Shown piece after piece: positions 9,454-17,949 of a stretch of 25,245 nucleotides of DNA (positions are counted from its first letter, which is position 1; each line of letters begins with the position of its first letter). The notes under the pieces were generated by a model that saw only the letters and a program-made list of their open reading frames with translations, ran no database searches and was not told where the DNA came from. The DNA lies in assembly GCA_964617665.1 (NCBI GenBank), contig CAZUAH010000168.1, positions 1 through 25,245 of the forward strand, in the 5' to 3' direction. Source of the DNA: JADHUC01 sp964617665. Lineage in GTDB: Bacteria; Planctomycetota; Planctomycetia; Pirellulales; Pirellulaceae. The position numbers and the translations under genes are program-made.

Positions 9454-11154
9454 TCATTCTTTGGACTCATCCAAACCCGTTTCGGGCATCGTCACTCGAC
9501 GAGCAGTGATGTCGTTCCGACGAAGATGTTCTTGAATCGCGCGCACCACGTCGGGATACGCGTCTGCCACATCTGTCTGCTCCGAAATGCCGAACTCGCC
9601 GTGGTAATCGAACAACATCGGCTCGCCATCGACTGGGAACACGCACTTCCAGCGTCCCCAGCGAACGAACTGGCGGAAGCGTTTGTCTTCCGGAATGTGA
9701 CGAGCCAGTTGCTGTTGGACTAAGCAATGTTTTGGGTCGGCCGCAATGTTGAACCATTCGCGCGGATCGTCGTGCAAATCGTAGAGTTCTTCGCTGCCAT
9801 CAAAGTAGCGGATGTATCGCCAACGTTTGGTGAAGACGCTATGTGTTCCACGCCCAATCGTAGCTACGACCGCTTCGTTCCACTCGCCGTTTGGATCGGC
9901 GATCAACGGCAGCAGGCTTCGCCCTTCGACATCCCGGCGGATCGGTAGATTGCAGGCTTCGACGAGCGTTGGGTACAAATCCAGAAGGCTGACCGGCGCA
10001 TCGCAGCTCACGCCAGGACGAAAGCCGTCCGGGCGTGCATTCTTCGGCGGAATGATCATCAGTGGCATTCGCACCGATTCGACCCACGGCACGTGTTTGC
10101 CCCAGTGCTCCTTTTCGCCTAGCGACCAACCGTGATCCGACCAGAGGATGATCCACGTGTTGCGGGCATGCGGGCTACGGTCCAGCGCGTCGACCACGTT
10201 GCCGACCAGGGCATCGACGAACGAGACGGTTGCCAGGTAGGCGTGTACTGCATCGCGCCAAGCGTTATGCTTCATCACCGTCTTGTGCGTGCCGCTGGTC
10301 CACGGTCGCGTCGCCAGATCACGGCCGGGTGGTGGCACGTCGTACAGATCCCCGGCGATTGTGGTTGGGAGAGCGATCTTCTTGGCATCGTACAGGTCGA
10401 AGTACTTGCGGGGTGCGAAGAACGGCTGATGCGGCTTGTAGAAGCCAAGTGCCAGCAAGAACGGCTTGTCCTGTCGCGCGTTCAATTGATCGACGCCCCA
10501 GTTCGCGATCCTCCCGTCCGGGAAATCGTCTTCGGGTACGTCCAACGGTGCCCAGTCGAACGAATCCCATGTGTTGTTTGGCCGGTCGATGGCCGACAAC
10601 CCGCCATTGGCTGGAAGTGTGATCTTCAGGTTTCCCCGGTTGATGACGCGAGTGGGGTTCATCGTTACCGTATCAAGTTCGTCACCGACGAATGGCGTGC
10701 CCAGCACGCCACAGTCCGGGCCGTTTTCGTCCCACAGTTTTGGATCCGGTTCGCCCAAACCGTGATTCACCTTGCCGGCAGCCAGCGTACGATACCCGTT
10801 GGCGCGGAAGTGTTCGGGAAACGTCACCGCATCCGGCACGTAGTCGATGTACGTGCCCCGGTTGTGATAGACGCCCGTGGTTTCGGGACGCATTCCGGTC
10901 AATACGGCCGCGCGCGAGGGACCACATATCGGCGAAACACAGTGCGCGTTCGTGAACAAGACGCCTCGGCGAGCGAGCCCGTCGATGTTTGGCGTCTTGG
11001 CATCCGGATGCCCACCATAACAGCCAAGCCAATCGTTCATGTCATCCAGAATCAAGAACAGCACGGTCGGACGCTCGGCTGCGATAGCCAAACGCCCCGT
11101 CGACGGCAGGATGCCAAAGACAAACAGCAAGGCCAACGTCAACCGGTGCGACAT
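9454..11154 (-). CDS. Secreted S1 sulfatase, iduronate-2-sulfatase-like
   Basis: A 566-residue hydrolase predicted to release sulfate from a glycan outside the cytoplasm. Residues 1-26 form a signal peptide ending IAAERPT. The formylglycine motif is C77-G-P-S-R81, metal ligands Asp37-Asp38 sit in LILDDMNDW, GYRTLAAGKVNH carries the active-site lysine, LGFYKPHQPF is typical of the iduronate-2-sulfatase group, and WSDHG (Asp340, His341) completes the site. The C-terminal extension after about residue 475 (RWGRWKCVF, MLFDYHGE) is unusual relative to its paralogue at 12701-14113. The start at 11154 has GAGG eight bases upstream; the open frame to 11214 has no better start. It lies 56 bp after the preceding sulfatase gene and 66 bp before the three-enzyme fusion. 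Exact substrate cannot be read from sequence. Confidence 0.88.
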   Translation of the reverse strand: MSHRLTLALLFVFGILPSTGRLAIAAERPTVLFLILDDMNDWLGCYGGHPDAKTPNIDGLARRGVLFTNAHCVSPICGPSRAAVLTGMRPETTGVYHNRGTYIDYVPDAVTFPEHFRANGYRTLAAGKVNHGLGEPDPKLWDENGPDCGVLGTPFVGDELDTVTMNPTRVINRGNLKITLPANGGLSAIDRPNNTWDSFDWAPLDVPEDDFPDGRIANWGVDQLNARQDKPFLLALGFYKPHQPFFAPRKYFDLYDAKKIALPTTIAGDLYDVPPPGRDLATRPWTSGTHKTVMKHNAWRDAVHAYLATVSFVDALVGNVVDALDRSPHARNTWIILWSDHGWSLGEKEHWGKHVPWVESVRMPLMIIPPKNARPDGFRPGVSCDAPVSLLDLYPTLVEACNLPIRRDVEGRSLLPLIADPNGEWNEAVVATIGRGTHSVFTKRWRYIRYFDGSEELYDLHDDPREWFNIAADPKHCLVQQQLARHIPEDKRFRQFVRWGRWKCVFPVDGEPMLFDYHGEFGISEQTDVADAYPDVVRAIQEHLRRNDITARRVTMPETGLDESKE

Positions 11155-11210
11155 GGCTAGAACCTCGTTTGTACGGCAGATGCATTGCTTCTGGATTCCG
11201 CATCTATCCC

Positions 11211-12704
11211 TCATTCTCCGGCCTCATCCTGCAAGTATTTCATGTATCCCCAATTCTCACCTCGACCGTACCGACCGCCTTTCACGTTTTGCGCGACGTG
11301 ATCGTGTTCTTCGGCCAACTTCTTCAGTTTGTCCGGATCGAGCAGCGGGTCGGCGTGCTCATTCCGGAATCGCTGCAATTCGTCTACCAGGCGCTGCTTG
11401 ACCTCAGCCAATTGGGATTTGTCTGCCAGATTGCGGAATTCCCAGGGATCGTTTGCGAGATCATACAACTCGACCGGCGGCGGATTGCGCCAAGTCACGT
11501 ATGCCTGACGTACATGCGGCGCGGCAGCGTCGATCTCTTCCTGGTTCGTGCCGTACATGAAGAACGATCCGCGTTGGTGACGGTAGTTATCTGCCACGGG
11601 ATTCTGCCGCTCGGGCGCAAGGTTCAAGATCAACTTGTACCGCTCGTCGCGAATCGTGCGCTGCGGAAAGAAACTGGCGGCATGGTATGCCGTGCGTTCA
11701 GCAAACAGGTACTCTCGCCATGTCACGTCGCGTCCTTCGGCTAAGGGTAATAGCGAGCGCCCGGGCAGTGATTTCCGCGATGGCAGTCGAACCGCCTGAA
11801 TGATCGTCGGCAGGATGTCGATGGTCGAGACCAGCTCGTCGCGCACTGTACCCGGCTTCACTTGGCCCGGCCACCACAGGATCATTGGAATTCGAAGACC
11901 GCCTTCGTAGCAGGTTGCTTTGCCACGCGAAAACTGGGCTCCGTGGTCTCCGATGTAGATGACCAGCGTGTTATCGGCCTTGCCAGCTTTTTCGAGTTCA
12001 GATAGTAGCATGCCGACGCCCGCATCGAGTCGCATCAAGCAGTTGTAGTAGTCGGCCGTGCCCTGTCGCAGTCGCGGCGAATCGGCACCAATGAATGGCA
12101 ACGGCGCAGTCACGTCAGCACCCGTGAGTGGCTTTTCGGGCAGTCCATGTTGCTGCTTCAGCAGCGGGAAATGGGCGTCGGGATAGTTGATCGACAGAAA
12201 GAAGGGCTCGTCCGACGCGCCAAAGAACTCGGCCGCAGCATCGGCGTACTTTCGCATCGGACGGTCGTTGAATCCGCTGCCGGTTATCGCTCGAAAGTCG
12301 AGCGGAAACGCCGATTCGGGATTCACGTGCAGTTTGCCGATCATCCCGGTTCGATAGGCATGCTCCTTCAGAACGCTCGGAATGTTGGCCCAGTTGCGGT
12401 ACATCGCGTACCGGTGCGTGGCCAGTCCGATCTGCCCGTTCTGAAACGGGTAAAGCCCGGTGAGAAAACTAGCTCGTGAAACTGAACACACGGCGTGTGT
12501 CACATAGGCGTTGGTGAATCGACACCCCTGTTGCGCCAGCCGGTCGAGATTGGGCGTGCGGACGTGTGGAGTGCCGTAGCATCCGAGTTCCGCGCCGTTA
12601 TCCTCAGAGACGATCAGCAAGACGTTCGGCCGAGCGAATGCAGCTGCACCACAGACGCAAAGGCATGGCGCCAGGAAGACCGTGAATACGCTACTAACGC
12701 TCAT
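11211..12704 (-). CDS. Secreted S1 sulfatase, N-sulfoglucosamine sulfohydrolase-like, with atypical CSVSR motif
   Basis: A 497-residue protein. Residues 1-24 are a signal peptide. SEDNGAELGCYG at 33-44, GKLHV in place of GKWHL, and IGDHG resemble the heparan N-sulfatase (SGSH) group. The formylglycine site reads C73-S-V-S-R77: the proline of the usual C-x-P-x-R is valine (codon GTT at 12482-12480). This could reduce or alter maturation by the formylglycine-generating enzyme; cysteine and arginine are retained, so loss of activity is not certain. The start ATG at 12704 overlaps the TGA of the upstream sulfatase gene (ATGA), implying translational coupling. The substrate could be an N- or O-sulfated amino sugar; family resemblance is suggestive only. 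Confidence 0.87.
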   Translation of the reverse strand: MSVSSVFTVFLAPCLCVCGAAAFARPNVLLIVSEDNGAELGCYGTPHVRTPNLDRLAQQGCRFTNAYVTHAVCSVSRASFLTGLYPFQNGQIGLATHRYAMYRNWANIPSVLKEHAYRTGMIGKLHVNPESAFPLDFRAITGSGFNDRPMRKYADAAAEFFGASDEPFFLSINYPDAHFPLLKQQHGLPEKPLTGADVTAPLPFIGADSPRLRQGTADYYNCLMRLDAGVGMLLSELEKAGKADNTLVIYIGDHGAQFSRGKATCYEGGLRIPMILWWPGQVKPGTVRDELVSTIDILPTIIQAVRLPSRKSLPGRSLLPLAEGRDVTWREYLFAERTAYHAASFFPQRTIRDERYKLILNLAPERQNPVADNYRHQRGSFFMYGTNQEEIDAAAPHVRQAYVTWRNPPPVELYDLANDPWEFRNLADKSQLAEVKQRLVDELQRFRNEHADPLLDPDKLKKLAEEHDHVAQNVKGGRYGRGENWGYMKYLQDEAGE

Positions 12705-14113
12705 CGACTGCCTCCCGGTAAATGACGTGCGAGTTCCCGCTTGGTTGCCCCATACTCATCCTGTGCCGCGAGGTTCTTCCATTCATGCGGATCGCATTGA
12801 TGATCGTACAGTTCCTCCTCGCCCGTGGCGTAGCGGATGTAACGCCATCGGTCGGTGCGGACGGCATGATTGCCTTTACGATAGGTCGTTACCGAAGCGT
12901 GTTCCCAATCCGCCTTTGGAGCCTCCAGCAACGGGACCAGACTGTGTCCTTCGAGTGCTTGCCGATCGTCTAGTCCACAGAGATCGATGAGCGTCGGGTA
13001 GACGTCCAGTAGATTAACCGGACGGTCGCACGTCACGCCAGCCGTGGTGACTTCCGGTGCGACGACGATCATCGGCACGCGCGTGGCCCGTTCCCACAGC
13101 GTGCGTTTATGCCAGTGTCCCTTCTCGCCGAGGTGATAGCCGTGATCCGACCAGAAGACCACGATCGTGTTGTCTCGGTACGGGCTCCGCTGGAACGCGT
13201 CCAGCACACGACCTACGTTTGCATCCGCGTGAGAAATCGACGCCAAGTACGCTTGCACTGCGGATTTCCACTCGCCGAACTCGACGACTCTCGCGTGCTT
13301 GCTGTTACGGTCCATCGCTCGCGCTCGTGCCCAGGTGCCAAGGTCATCTACGTCATCCGCCTTGACGAGGGGCAGCTGAAACTGATCGAGCGGATAGAGA
13401 TCAAAATACCGCTGTGGATTGAACCACGGCACGTGTGGCCGAAAGATGCCGACCGCGAGGAAGAAAGGCTCGTCGTGCTGTTTCGAGAGGAACTTGCATG
13501 CCCAACTCGCGACCTTGGCGTCCGGCCAGTCGCTTTCCGGCCGATCGACCGGCCCCCAATCGAAGTTTCGTTTTGTCAGAGGCGTGATCTTCTTCGTCGG
13601 CCGGCCGTCGGGTTCAGGGTCCGAAGGGATGCTGTACGGGCTTCGCCACCTTCCGCCATGCCTCCCGCCCCTCGGTCCATGCTCGTTCCACCAGAAATAC
13701 TCGTCCCAGCTGTCGGAGTCGTGGCAGTGAGGCGGCACGTCATGAAATATCTTGCCGCCGCCGGCAACGAAGTAGCCATTCTGTCGGAAGTACTGCGGTA
13801 ACGTGACGACATCCGGAGCCAACCGCCTCATGACCTGATGGTTTTCATAGACGCCGGTCGTATCGGGCCGCAGACCGGTTAGCATCGCGACGCGCGATGG
13901 ATTGCAGACGGGAGCGGCGCAGTGGGCATTGGTGAAAAGCATGCCTCGCTGAGCCAGTCGATCGACGTTCGGCGTCTTGGCCTGTTTGTGACCGAGACAG
14001 CCGACCCAGTCATTCCAGTCGTCGGCCGCGATAAAGAGCACATTGGGACGGTCCGCGCCGGCCGACAATCCCGCCAGAGGCAACAGGAAGATGAAAGACA
14101 TTGCCCGCGTCAT
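12701..14113 (-). CDS. Secreted S1 sulfatase, iduronate-2-sulfatase/choline-sulfatase-like
   Basis: A 470-residue sulfatase. The signal peptide spans residues 1-20 (MSFIFLLPLAGLSAGA). It has Asp31-Asp32 in AADDWNDW, formylglycine site C70-N-P-S-R74, GGGKIFH, VGIFRPHVPW and WSDHGYHLGEKGHW, the pattern shared with the paralogue at 9454-11154. The terminal part (RKGNHAVRTDRWRYIRY, ELYDHQCDPHEW) is typical of this group. The start chosen is ATG at 14113, which forms an ATGA overlap with the stop of the upstream arylsulfatase; the frame extends to 14155 but would run into that gene. Its own TGA overlaps the next start at 12704 in the same way, so three sulfatases are translationally linked. Substrate not determined. 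Confidence 0.89.
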   Translation of the reverse strand: MTRAMSFIFLLPLAGLSAGADRPNVLFIAADDWNDWVGCLGHKQAKTPNVDRLAQRGMLFTNAHCAAPVCNPSRVAMLTGLRPDTTGVYENHQVMRRLAPDVVTLPQYFRQNGYFVAGGGKIFHDVPPHCHDSDSWDEYFWWNEHGPRGGRHGGRWRSPYSIPSDPEPDGRPTKKITPLTKRNFDWGPVDRPESDWPDAKVASWACKFLSKQHDEPFFLAVGIFRPHVPWFNPQRYFDLYPLDQFQLPLVKADDVDDLGTWARARAMDRNSKHARVVEFGEWKSAVQAYLASISHADANVGRVLDAFQRSPYRDNTIVVFWSDHGYHLGEKGHWHKRTLWERATRVPMIVVAPEVTTAGVTCDRPVNLLDVYPTLIDLCGLDDRQALEGHSLVPLLEAPKADWEHASVTTYRKGNHAVRTDRWRYIRYATGEEELYDHQCDPHEWKNLAAQDEYGATKRELARHLPGGSR

Positions 14114-15567
14114 CGAGCGTCCCCTTCGAATCGGGCTCCAACATCTTCCTGCCAACGCTTCAGCATCGCCAGCAATCGCTTCGCTAACTCTGGCTCTGTC
14201 TCACTCAAGTCGTTCCGTTCGCCGATGTCATCTTCGAGATCGTAGAGCTCGAAGCGGTTGGCCTTGAAGAAATGAAGCAGTTTGTGACGCCCCATTCGCA
14301 CGGCTGCTTCTTGCCGGCTGTGTGGATAGTGCCAGAAGATCGCCTCGCGCGAGATTGTTTGGGCGTCGCCCAGCAACACGGTCCTGAAACTGACGCCATC
14401 AACGTGTTGTCGCGGTTCCGGTGGGCACCCGGTCATGTCCAGCAATGTCGGGTAGAGATCGTTGGTGATCAGCGGACAGGCATTTTGACTCCCGGCGGCC
14501 ACCTTTCCCGGCCAACGCACAATCAGCGGCACTCGGATACCGCCTTCGTACAGATTATGCTTCATGCCGCGAAGCGGAAGATTGGATGTGACCGATCCTT
14601 TGCCTCCATTGTCCGAGGTGAAGACGACGATCGTGTTATCGCTCAAATTCAACTCATCGAGACGACCCAGCAGCCGACCGACGTTCTCGTCCATGTGATG
14701 AACCATCGCCGCGTAGTCTGCGTTGTTCTGATACTGTTTTTCGCGACGGTTCCTTTCCTTCTTGGCATCAAGGCCCAATGCTTCGATCTTCTTCCGATAC
14801 TTCTCAACCGCTTCCGGCTTCGCTTGTAGGGGTGTGTGAACCGTATGGAATGATAGAAAGGCAAAGAACGGCTGGTCTTTGTGTTGCTCGATGAAGTGGA
14901 TCGTTTCGTCCGTGAGTCGATCGGTCAGGTACTCGCCCTCCGGACCGTTGTCCAGGTGCGTGAGGTGATACGGGCTGAAAAAACGGGTGTGCGTCTTCGG
15001 CCACGTCTTGGCGGTTGGCGGTTCCCGATCCGGATAACACAGTGCCCAGGCCCGCGGCAGGTCGATACCGCCCTTGGCAACGTCGAACCCTTGATTGGCT
15101 GCCCAGTGTTCATCCTTGTATCCCAGATGCCACTTGCCAATGTAGCCGGTCGCGTAGCCGTTTTTCTTGAACGCCTCTGCAATCGTGAATTCCTCCAGCG
15201 GCAAGTGCGGGGTGACGTGCGACGCGTCGCGATCGGGTGAGATCAAATACGTGGTGATCCCGGTGCGAGCCGGATACTTGCCGGTCATAATCGAGGCTCG
15301 CGTTGGCGAGCACACGGGACCGGCGGAATAGAAATCCGTGAACATCATCCCCTGCTTCGACAAGCGATCAACATTCGGCGTCTCGTAAACCTCGCTGCCG
15401 TTGTAACCCAAATCGCTCCAGCTCAGGTCGTCCACCAGAATGAGAAGGACGTTCGGCCGGTCGGCCGACGCAGCAATCGCCTCTGCCGCTGCCGAGACAG
15501 AGAGCGCGAAGAGAATGGCAAGGGAACGTACGACAGTGGAATGGGTGTTCAATGGAATGACCTCCAT
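14110..15567 (-). CDS. Secreted S1 sulfatase, arylsulfatase A-like
   Basis: A 485-residue sulfatase with an N-terminal signal peptide (hydrophobic core about residues 14-31, cleavage near AAS|AD). Metal ligands Asp46-Asp47 lie in LVDDLSWSDLG; the formylglycine site is C86-S-P-T-R90 followed by ASIMTGKYPAR; GYIGKWHLG carries the catalytic lysine and histidine; SDNGGKGS and NLYEGGIRVPLIVRWPG are typical for arylsulfatase A and galactose/GalNAc-sulfatase relatives. Length is normal. ATG 15567 is the only candidate start and has AAGG about nine bases upstream. It begins 11 bp after the Asp-box protein gene and ends in an ATGA overlap with the next sulfatase gene. Likely a glycan O-sulfatase; exact position and sugar unknown. 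Confidence 0.9.
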   Translation of the reverse strand: MEVIPLNTHSTVVRSLAILFALSVSAAAEAIAASADRPNVLLILVDDLSWSDLGYNGSEVYETPNVDRLSKQGMMFTDFYSAGPVCSPTRASIMTGKYPARTGITTYLISPDRDASHVTPHLPLEEFTIAEAFKKNGYATGYIGKWHLGYKDEHWAANQGFDVAKGGIDLPRAWALCYPDREPPTAKTWPKTHTRFFSPYHLTHLDNGPEGEYLTDRLTDETIHFIEQHKDQPFFAFLSFHTVHTPLQAKPEAVEKYRKKIEALGLDAKKERNRREKQYQNNADYAAMVHHMDENVGRLLGRLDELNLSDNTIVVFTSDNGGKGSVTSNLPLRGMKHNLYEGGIRVPLIVRWPGKVAAGSQNACPLITNDLYPTLLDMTGCPPEPRQHVDGVSFRTVLLGDAQTISREAIFWHYPHSRQEAAVRMGRHKLLHFFKANRFELYDLEDDIGERNDLSETEPELAKRLLAMLKRWQEDVGARFEGDAR

Positions 15568-15578
15568 CTTCCGGTACC

Positions 15579-16736
15579 TTATTCGTCCCCTTCGGCCAAC
15601 GCATCCAGCTCTTCGTGTTTCAATCGAACGCTCAGGATGTATGGTGCTTCGCCCTGGGCCCAGTGGCCGTAGGTGGTCGTCACGATCGTTCCATCGGGCA
15701 GCCGTTCGACGCCGGGATAGGTCGTGTCGTAGCCCTTTGTGTTGTCTTTCAGCCGCACCGAATATTGGCCGTGGCAGCCCTGCTCAATGTCTTCCCACGT
15801 GCCGACCCACGCGACCCAGTCGCCTTCGAACGGGCGTTTATCCGCGGCGTGCCTTGGCGAACGGCAACGGAAGCTGATGAACAACCGCCCGTCCGGTCCG
15901 TACTTGCCGGTATGCCGATCGCCGGTCAGTGCCAGCGGCACTTCGCGCGGTTCGCTCCACGTCTTCGCTTCGTCGTCCGAAAACATCACGTGTGAGTTCT
16001 TCCGCCTTGAGTTTTCTCGCAACAAAATCGCCATTCGCTTTCCGTCAGGCGAGCGAATGCAGCCGGGTTCACAGAGATGGACCTCGGACGCTTGGTAGAC
16101 AACTTCGGGAAACGACCAAGTCAGCCCGCCGTCACGAGAAAAGGTCTTGTACAGTTTGAAGGTGGACGTGCGTTTTCCGTTCTCTGCGAAAAACCGCCCA
16201 TCGTCATGGAACATGGCGAGGTAATGGCCTTTGCCGGTCTTCAGCGGTTCGACAAAGCCCATCACGACGATCCCACCCCAGTCCCCGACCGGTTTCAGTT
16301 CACTCCACGCCTTGCCATCGTCTTCGGTCACAGCCAGCCGCGCCGGGTAAAGGCCCGACCACATGATGATGCGTTTCTTGCCTTGTGGGTCAATGACGCG
16401 ATGTAGTGTCGGCACTTCCTTGGACGTGGCCCAACTCGCCGGTGTTGGCAGCCGCTCGCTCCAAGTGAGCCCGCCATCGTTGCTGCGCTTGTACACGATG
16501 GCTCCGCGGCCGTGCCCTTTGGGGTAGACGCACAGCATCGTCTTTCCATCCTCCAAAAGGACTGTCGTGGGGTGGCCAAGGTACTGCCCGGCTTCTCGGT
16601 CCACGATCACCTGCCTATGTGCGTGGTCATTCAAGTCGATCGTCGTCACGGGGAAATCGGACGGCTGATCTGCTGCCCGAACGGCTCCGGCAAGAACCGC
16701 CACAATCAGGCCAGACATCAAGCATCGCGTGGTCAT
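15579..16736 (-). CDS. Secreted Asp-box sialidase-fold glycoside hydrolase candidate
   Basis: A 385-residue protein with a signal peptide at 1-21 (VLAGAVRAAD). Three clear Asp boxes start at Ser85 (SNDGGLTW), Ser200 (SRDGGLTW) and Ser253 (SDDEAKTW), and a degenerate one lies at 137-144. This marks the six-bladed sialidase fold. Unlike the fusion protein at 3994-9387 it has no (F/Y)RIP motif; the N-terminal strand reads GHPTTVLLEDGKTM. Glu223 in CEPGCIRSPDGKR, Arg240, Arg290 and the YDTTYPGVERLPDGT segment (336-350) could supply the later sialidase-like residues. It may be a divergent exo-sialidase or an enzyme for another acidic sugar. ATG at 16736 overlaps the stop of the upstream gene (ATGA), placing it in the operon. 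Confidence 0.8.
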   Translation of the reverse strand: MTTRCLMSGLIVAVLAGAVRAADQPSDFPVTTIDLNDHAHRQVIVDREAGQYLGHPTTVLLEDGKTMLCVYPKGHGRGAIVYKRSNDGGLTWSERLPTPASWATSKEVPTLHRVIDPQGKKRIIMWSGLYPARLAVTEDDGKAWSELKPVGDWGGIVVMGFVEPLKTGKGHYLAMFHDDGRFFAENGKRTSTFKLYKTFSRDGGLTWSFPEVVYQASEVHLCEPGCIRSPDGKRMAILLRENSRRKNSHVMFSDDEAKTWSEPREVPLALTGDRHTGKYGPDGRLFISFRCRSPRHAADKRPFEGDWVAWVGTWEDIEQGCHGQYSVRLKDNTKGYDTTYPGVERLPDGTIVTTTYGHWAQGEAPYILSVRLKHEELDALAEGDE

Positions 16737-17854
16737 GATTTGTAATCCTCCTCAAGGAAAATCGCCCGGGCTGTTTCAAGTATCCACCGGTATCGCCCGA
16801 GCGTGACATCGGGTGGACAGGAATGGTCCGAATGAAAAATGTAACCGCCACTGCGGGCGATTGGAATCTTTCGCCTTAATTCAGCTTCAATAACCTCTTG
16901 TGGGCCGGCCATCTTGGTCGCGTCGATGTTCCCGTAGAATGCCAGCCGTCGGCCGTAGCGTTCTCGCAATTCCACTACGTCCATGCCGGCCTTGGCTTCT
17001 AGCGGGTTGAGCACTTGGACTCCTGCGTCGACAAAATGATCGATCAACGGCCCCACGGCGCCGTCGCTGTGCATCCAGAAGTCGATGCCGCGCTGTCGCA
17101 CGAACTCGCAAAGCCGTGCCACCTGCGGTTTAAAGATGTCGGCCCACATCCGCGGCGAGAGCAGCGGACCATGCGCCGATCCTAAATCGTCGGCCGTCAG
17201 AACGCCGTCCGGTTTCATGCCAAGATCGACACACCGTCGGAGCACGTCGATGACCAGACTCTGATAGGCTTCGGCCATGTCGCGAACCCAGTCGGGATCG
17301 GTCGCCACATCCATCAGCAGGTCTTCCATACCGCGATGCCGCCAAGTGGCTTCCCACGGGCCATAGAACATGAATAGAAGGTAACGATTGGCGCCGCGAA
17401 TGCGGCGGCATTTCGCAACGGCCTCATCCCATGTCGGATACGGATCGAAGTGGCCGAAATACATCTTGTCGTCGATGCGCGCCGGCTCGTCGGGGGCGTC
17501 CCGCAGCACGAAACGCGGTTTGATATCGTCCCACACTTCCCGGTCCGTCGTCACGTGATGACGAAAATGCATCGTCGCTGACACGCCGTCCGGTTTGGTG
17601 ATGGTGTAGCCAAAGCGGTCTTCATAAGTGATGTTCCCGTCCTCACGACCAAGCACCTTCATCTCGAATCGAGGCGAGGTATCAAGAAACATCATGGAAA
17701 TATCGAAGCCAAAATAGTCGGCCAACGACATGTCGCGCGGAATGCCTTGGTCGTACCAGGCCGCCGCCGTCTGCTCCCAGGGCGATTCGTTTGCGGGCAG
17801 CCGATCTGGCCGTTCAAAACGCAATGCCGTTCTTACGCGCTCGCGGGAATCCAT
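16733..17854 (-). CDS. Uroporphyrinogen decarboxylase-fold protein (URO-D/MtaA-like)
   Basis: A 373-residue cytoplasmic protein without signal peptide. The start MDSRERVRTALRFERPDRLP is typical of the URO-D-like family found outside haem synthesis, which includes corrinoid methyltransferase partners. Supporting segments are DDLGSAHGPLLSPRMW, WMHSDGAVGPLIDHFVDAGVQVLNPLEAKAGMD, LAFYGNIDATKM and GGYIFHSDHSCPPDVT; the histidines could bind a metal. It lacks the haem-pathway context, so a porphyrin role is unlikely; the real substrate is unknown. ATG 17854 was chosen because the frame to 18046 would run across the divergent promoter and the regulator gene; its ribosome binding site is weak. It is the first gene of the minus-strand operon and overlaps the next by ATGA. 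Confidence 0.8.
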   Translation of the reverse strand: MDSRERVRTALRFERPDRLPANESPWEQTAAAWYDQGIPRDMSLADYFGFDISMMFLDTSPRFEMKVLGREDGNITYEDRFGYTITKPDGVSATMHFRHHVTTDREVWDDIKPRFVLRDAPDEPARIDDKMYFGHFDPYPTWDEAVAKCRRIRGANRYLLFMFYGPWEATWRHRGMEDLLMDVATDPDWVRDMAEAYQSLVIDVLRRCVDLGMKPDGVLTADDLGSAHGPLLSPRMWADIFKPQVARLCEFVRQRGIDFWMHSDGAVGPLIDHFVDAGVQVLNPLEAKAGMDVVELRERYGRRLAFYGNIDATKMAGPQEVIEAELRRKIPIARSGGYIFHSDHSCPPDVTLGRYRWILETARAIFLEEDYKS

Positions 17855-17949
17855 GTGCGCTGCTGCGTTGACAGAATGGGGCAGGTTCGCTACGCTGGCC
17901 GTTGATCGTTCATGATCGATCGTGTCATCGTAGCCGGTGAAACACAGCC
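17855..17949. promoter_or_regulatory. Divergent promoter region with repeated TGATCG sites
   Basis: This 95-bp gap separates the minus-strand operon from the plus-strand regulator gene, so both promoters must lie here or just inside the flanking genes. TGATCG occurs at 17903-17908 and again at 17913-17918, exactly 10 bp apart, followed by ATCG and TCATCG (17919-17930). Same-face repeats of this kind suit a GntR dimer or tandem sites. GGTGA at 17936-17940 is the regulator's ribosome binding site. No strong -35/-10 pair was found; TTGATC at 17902 is the best -35 candidate. Operator role is inference. Confidence 0.45.

Noticed and set aside
10132..11160. A 342-codon open frame on the plus strand
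   Set aside because: Antisense to a sulfatase with a clear signal peptide and formylglycine motif; no domain or start signal of its own.
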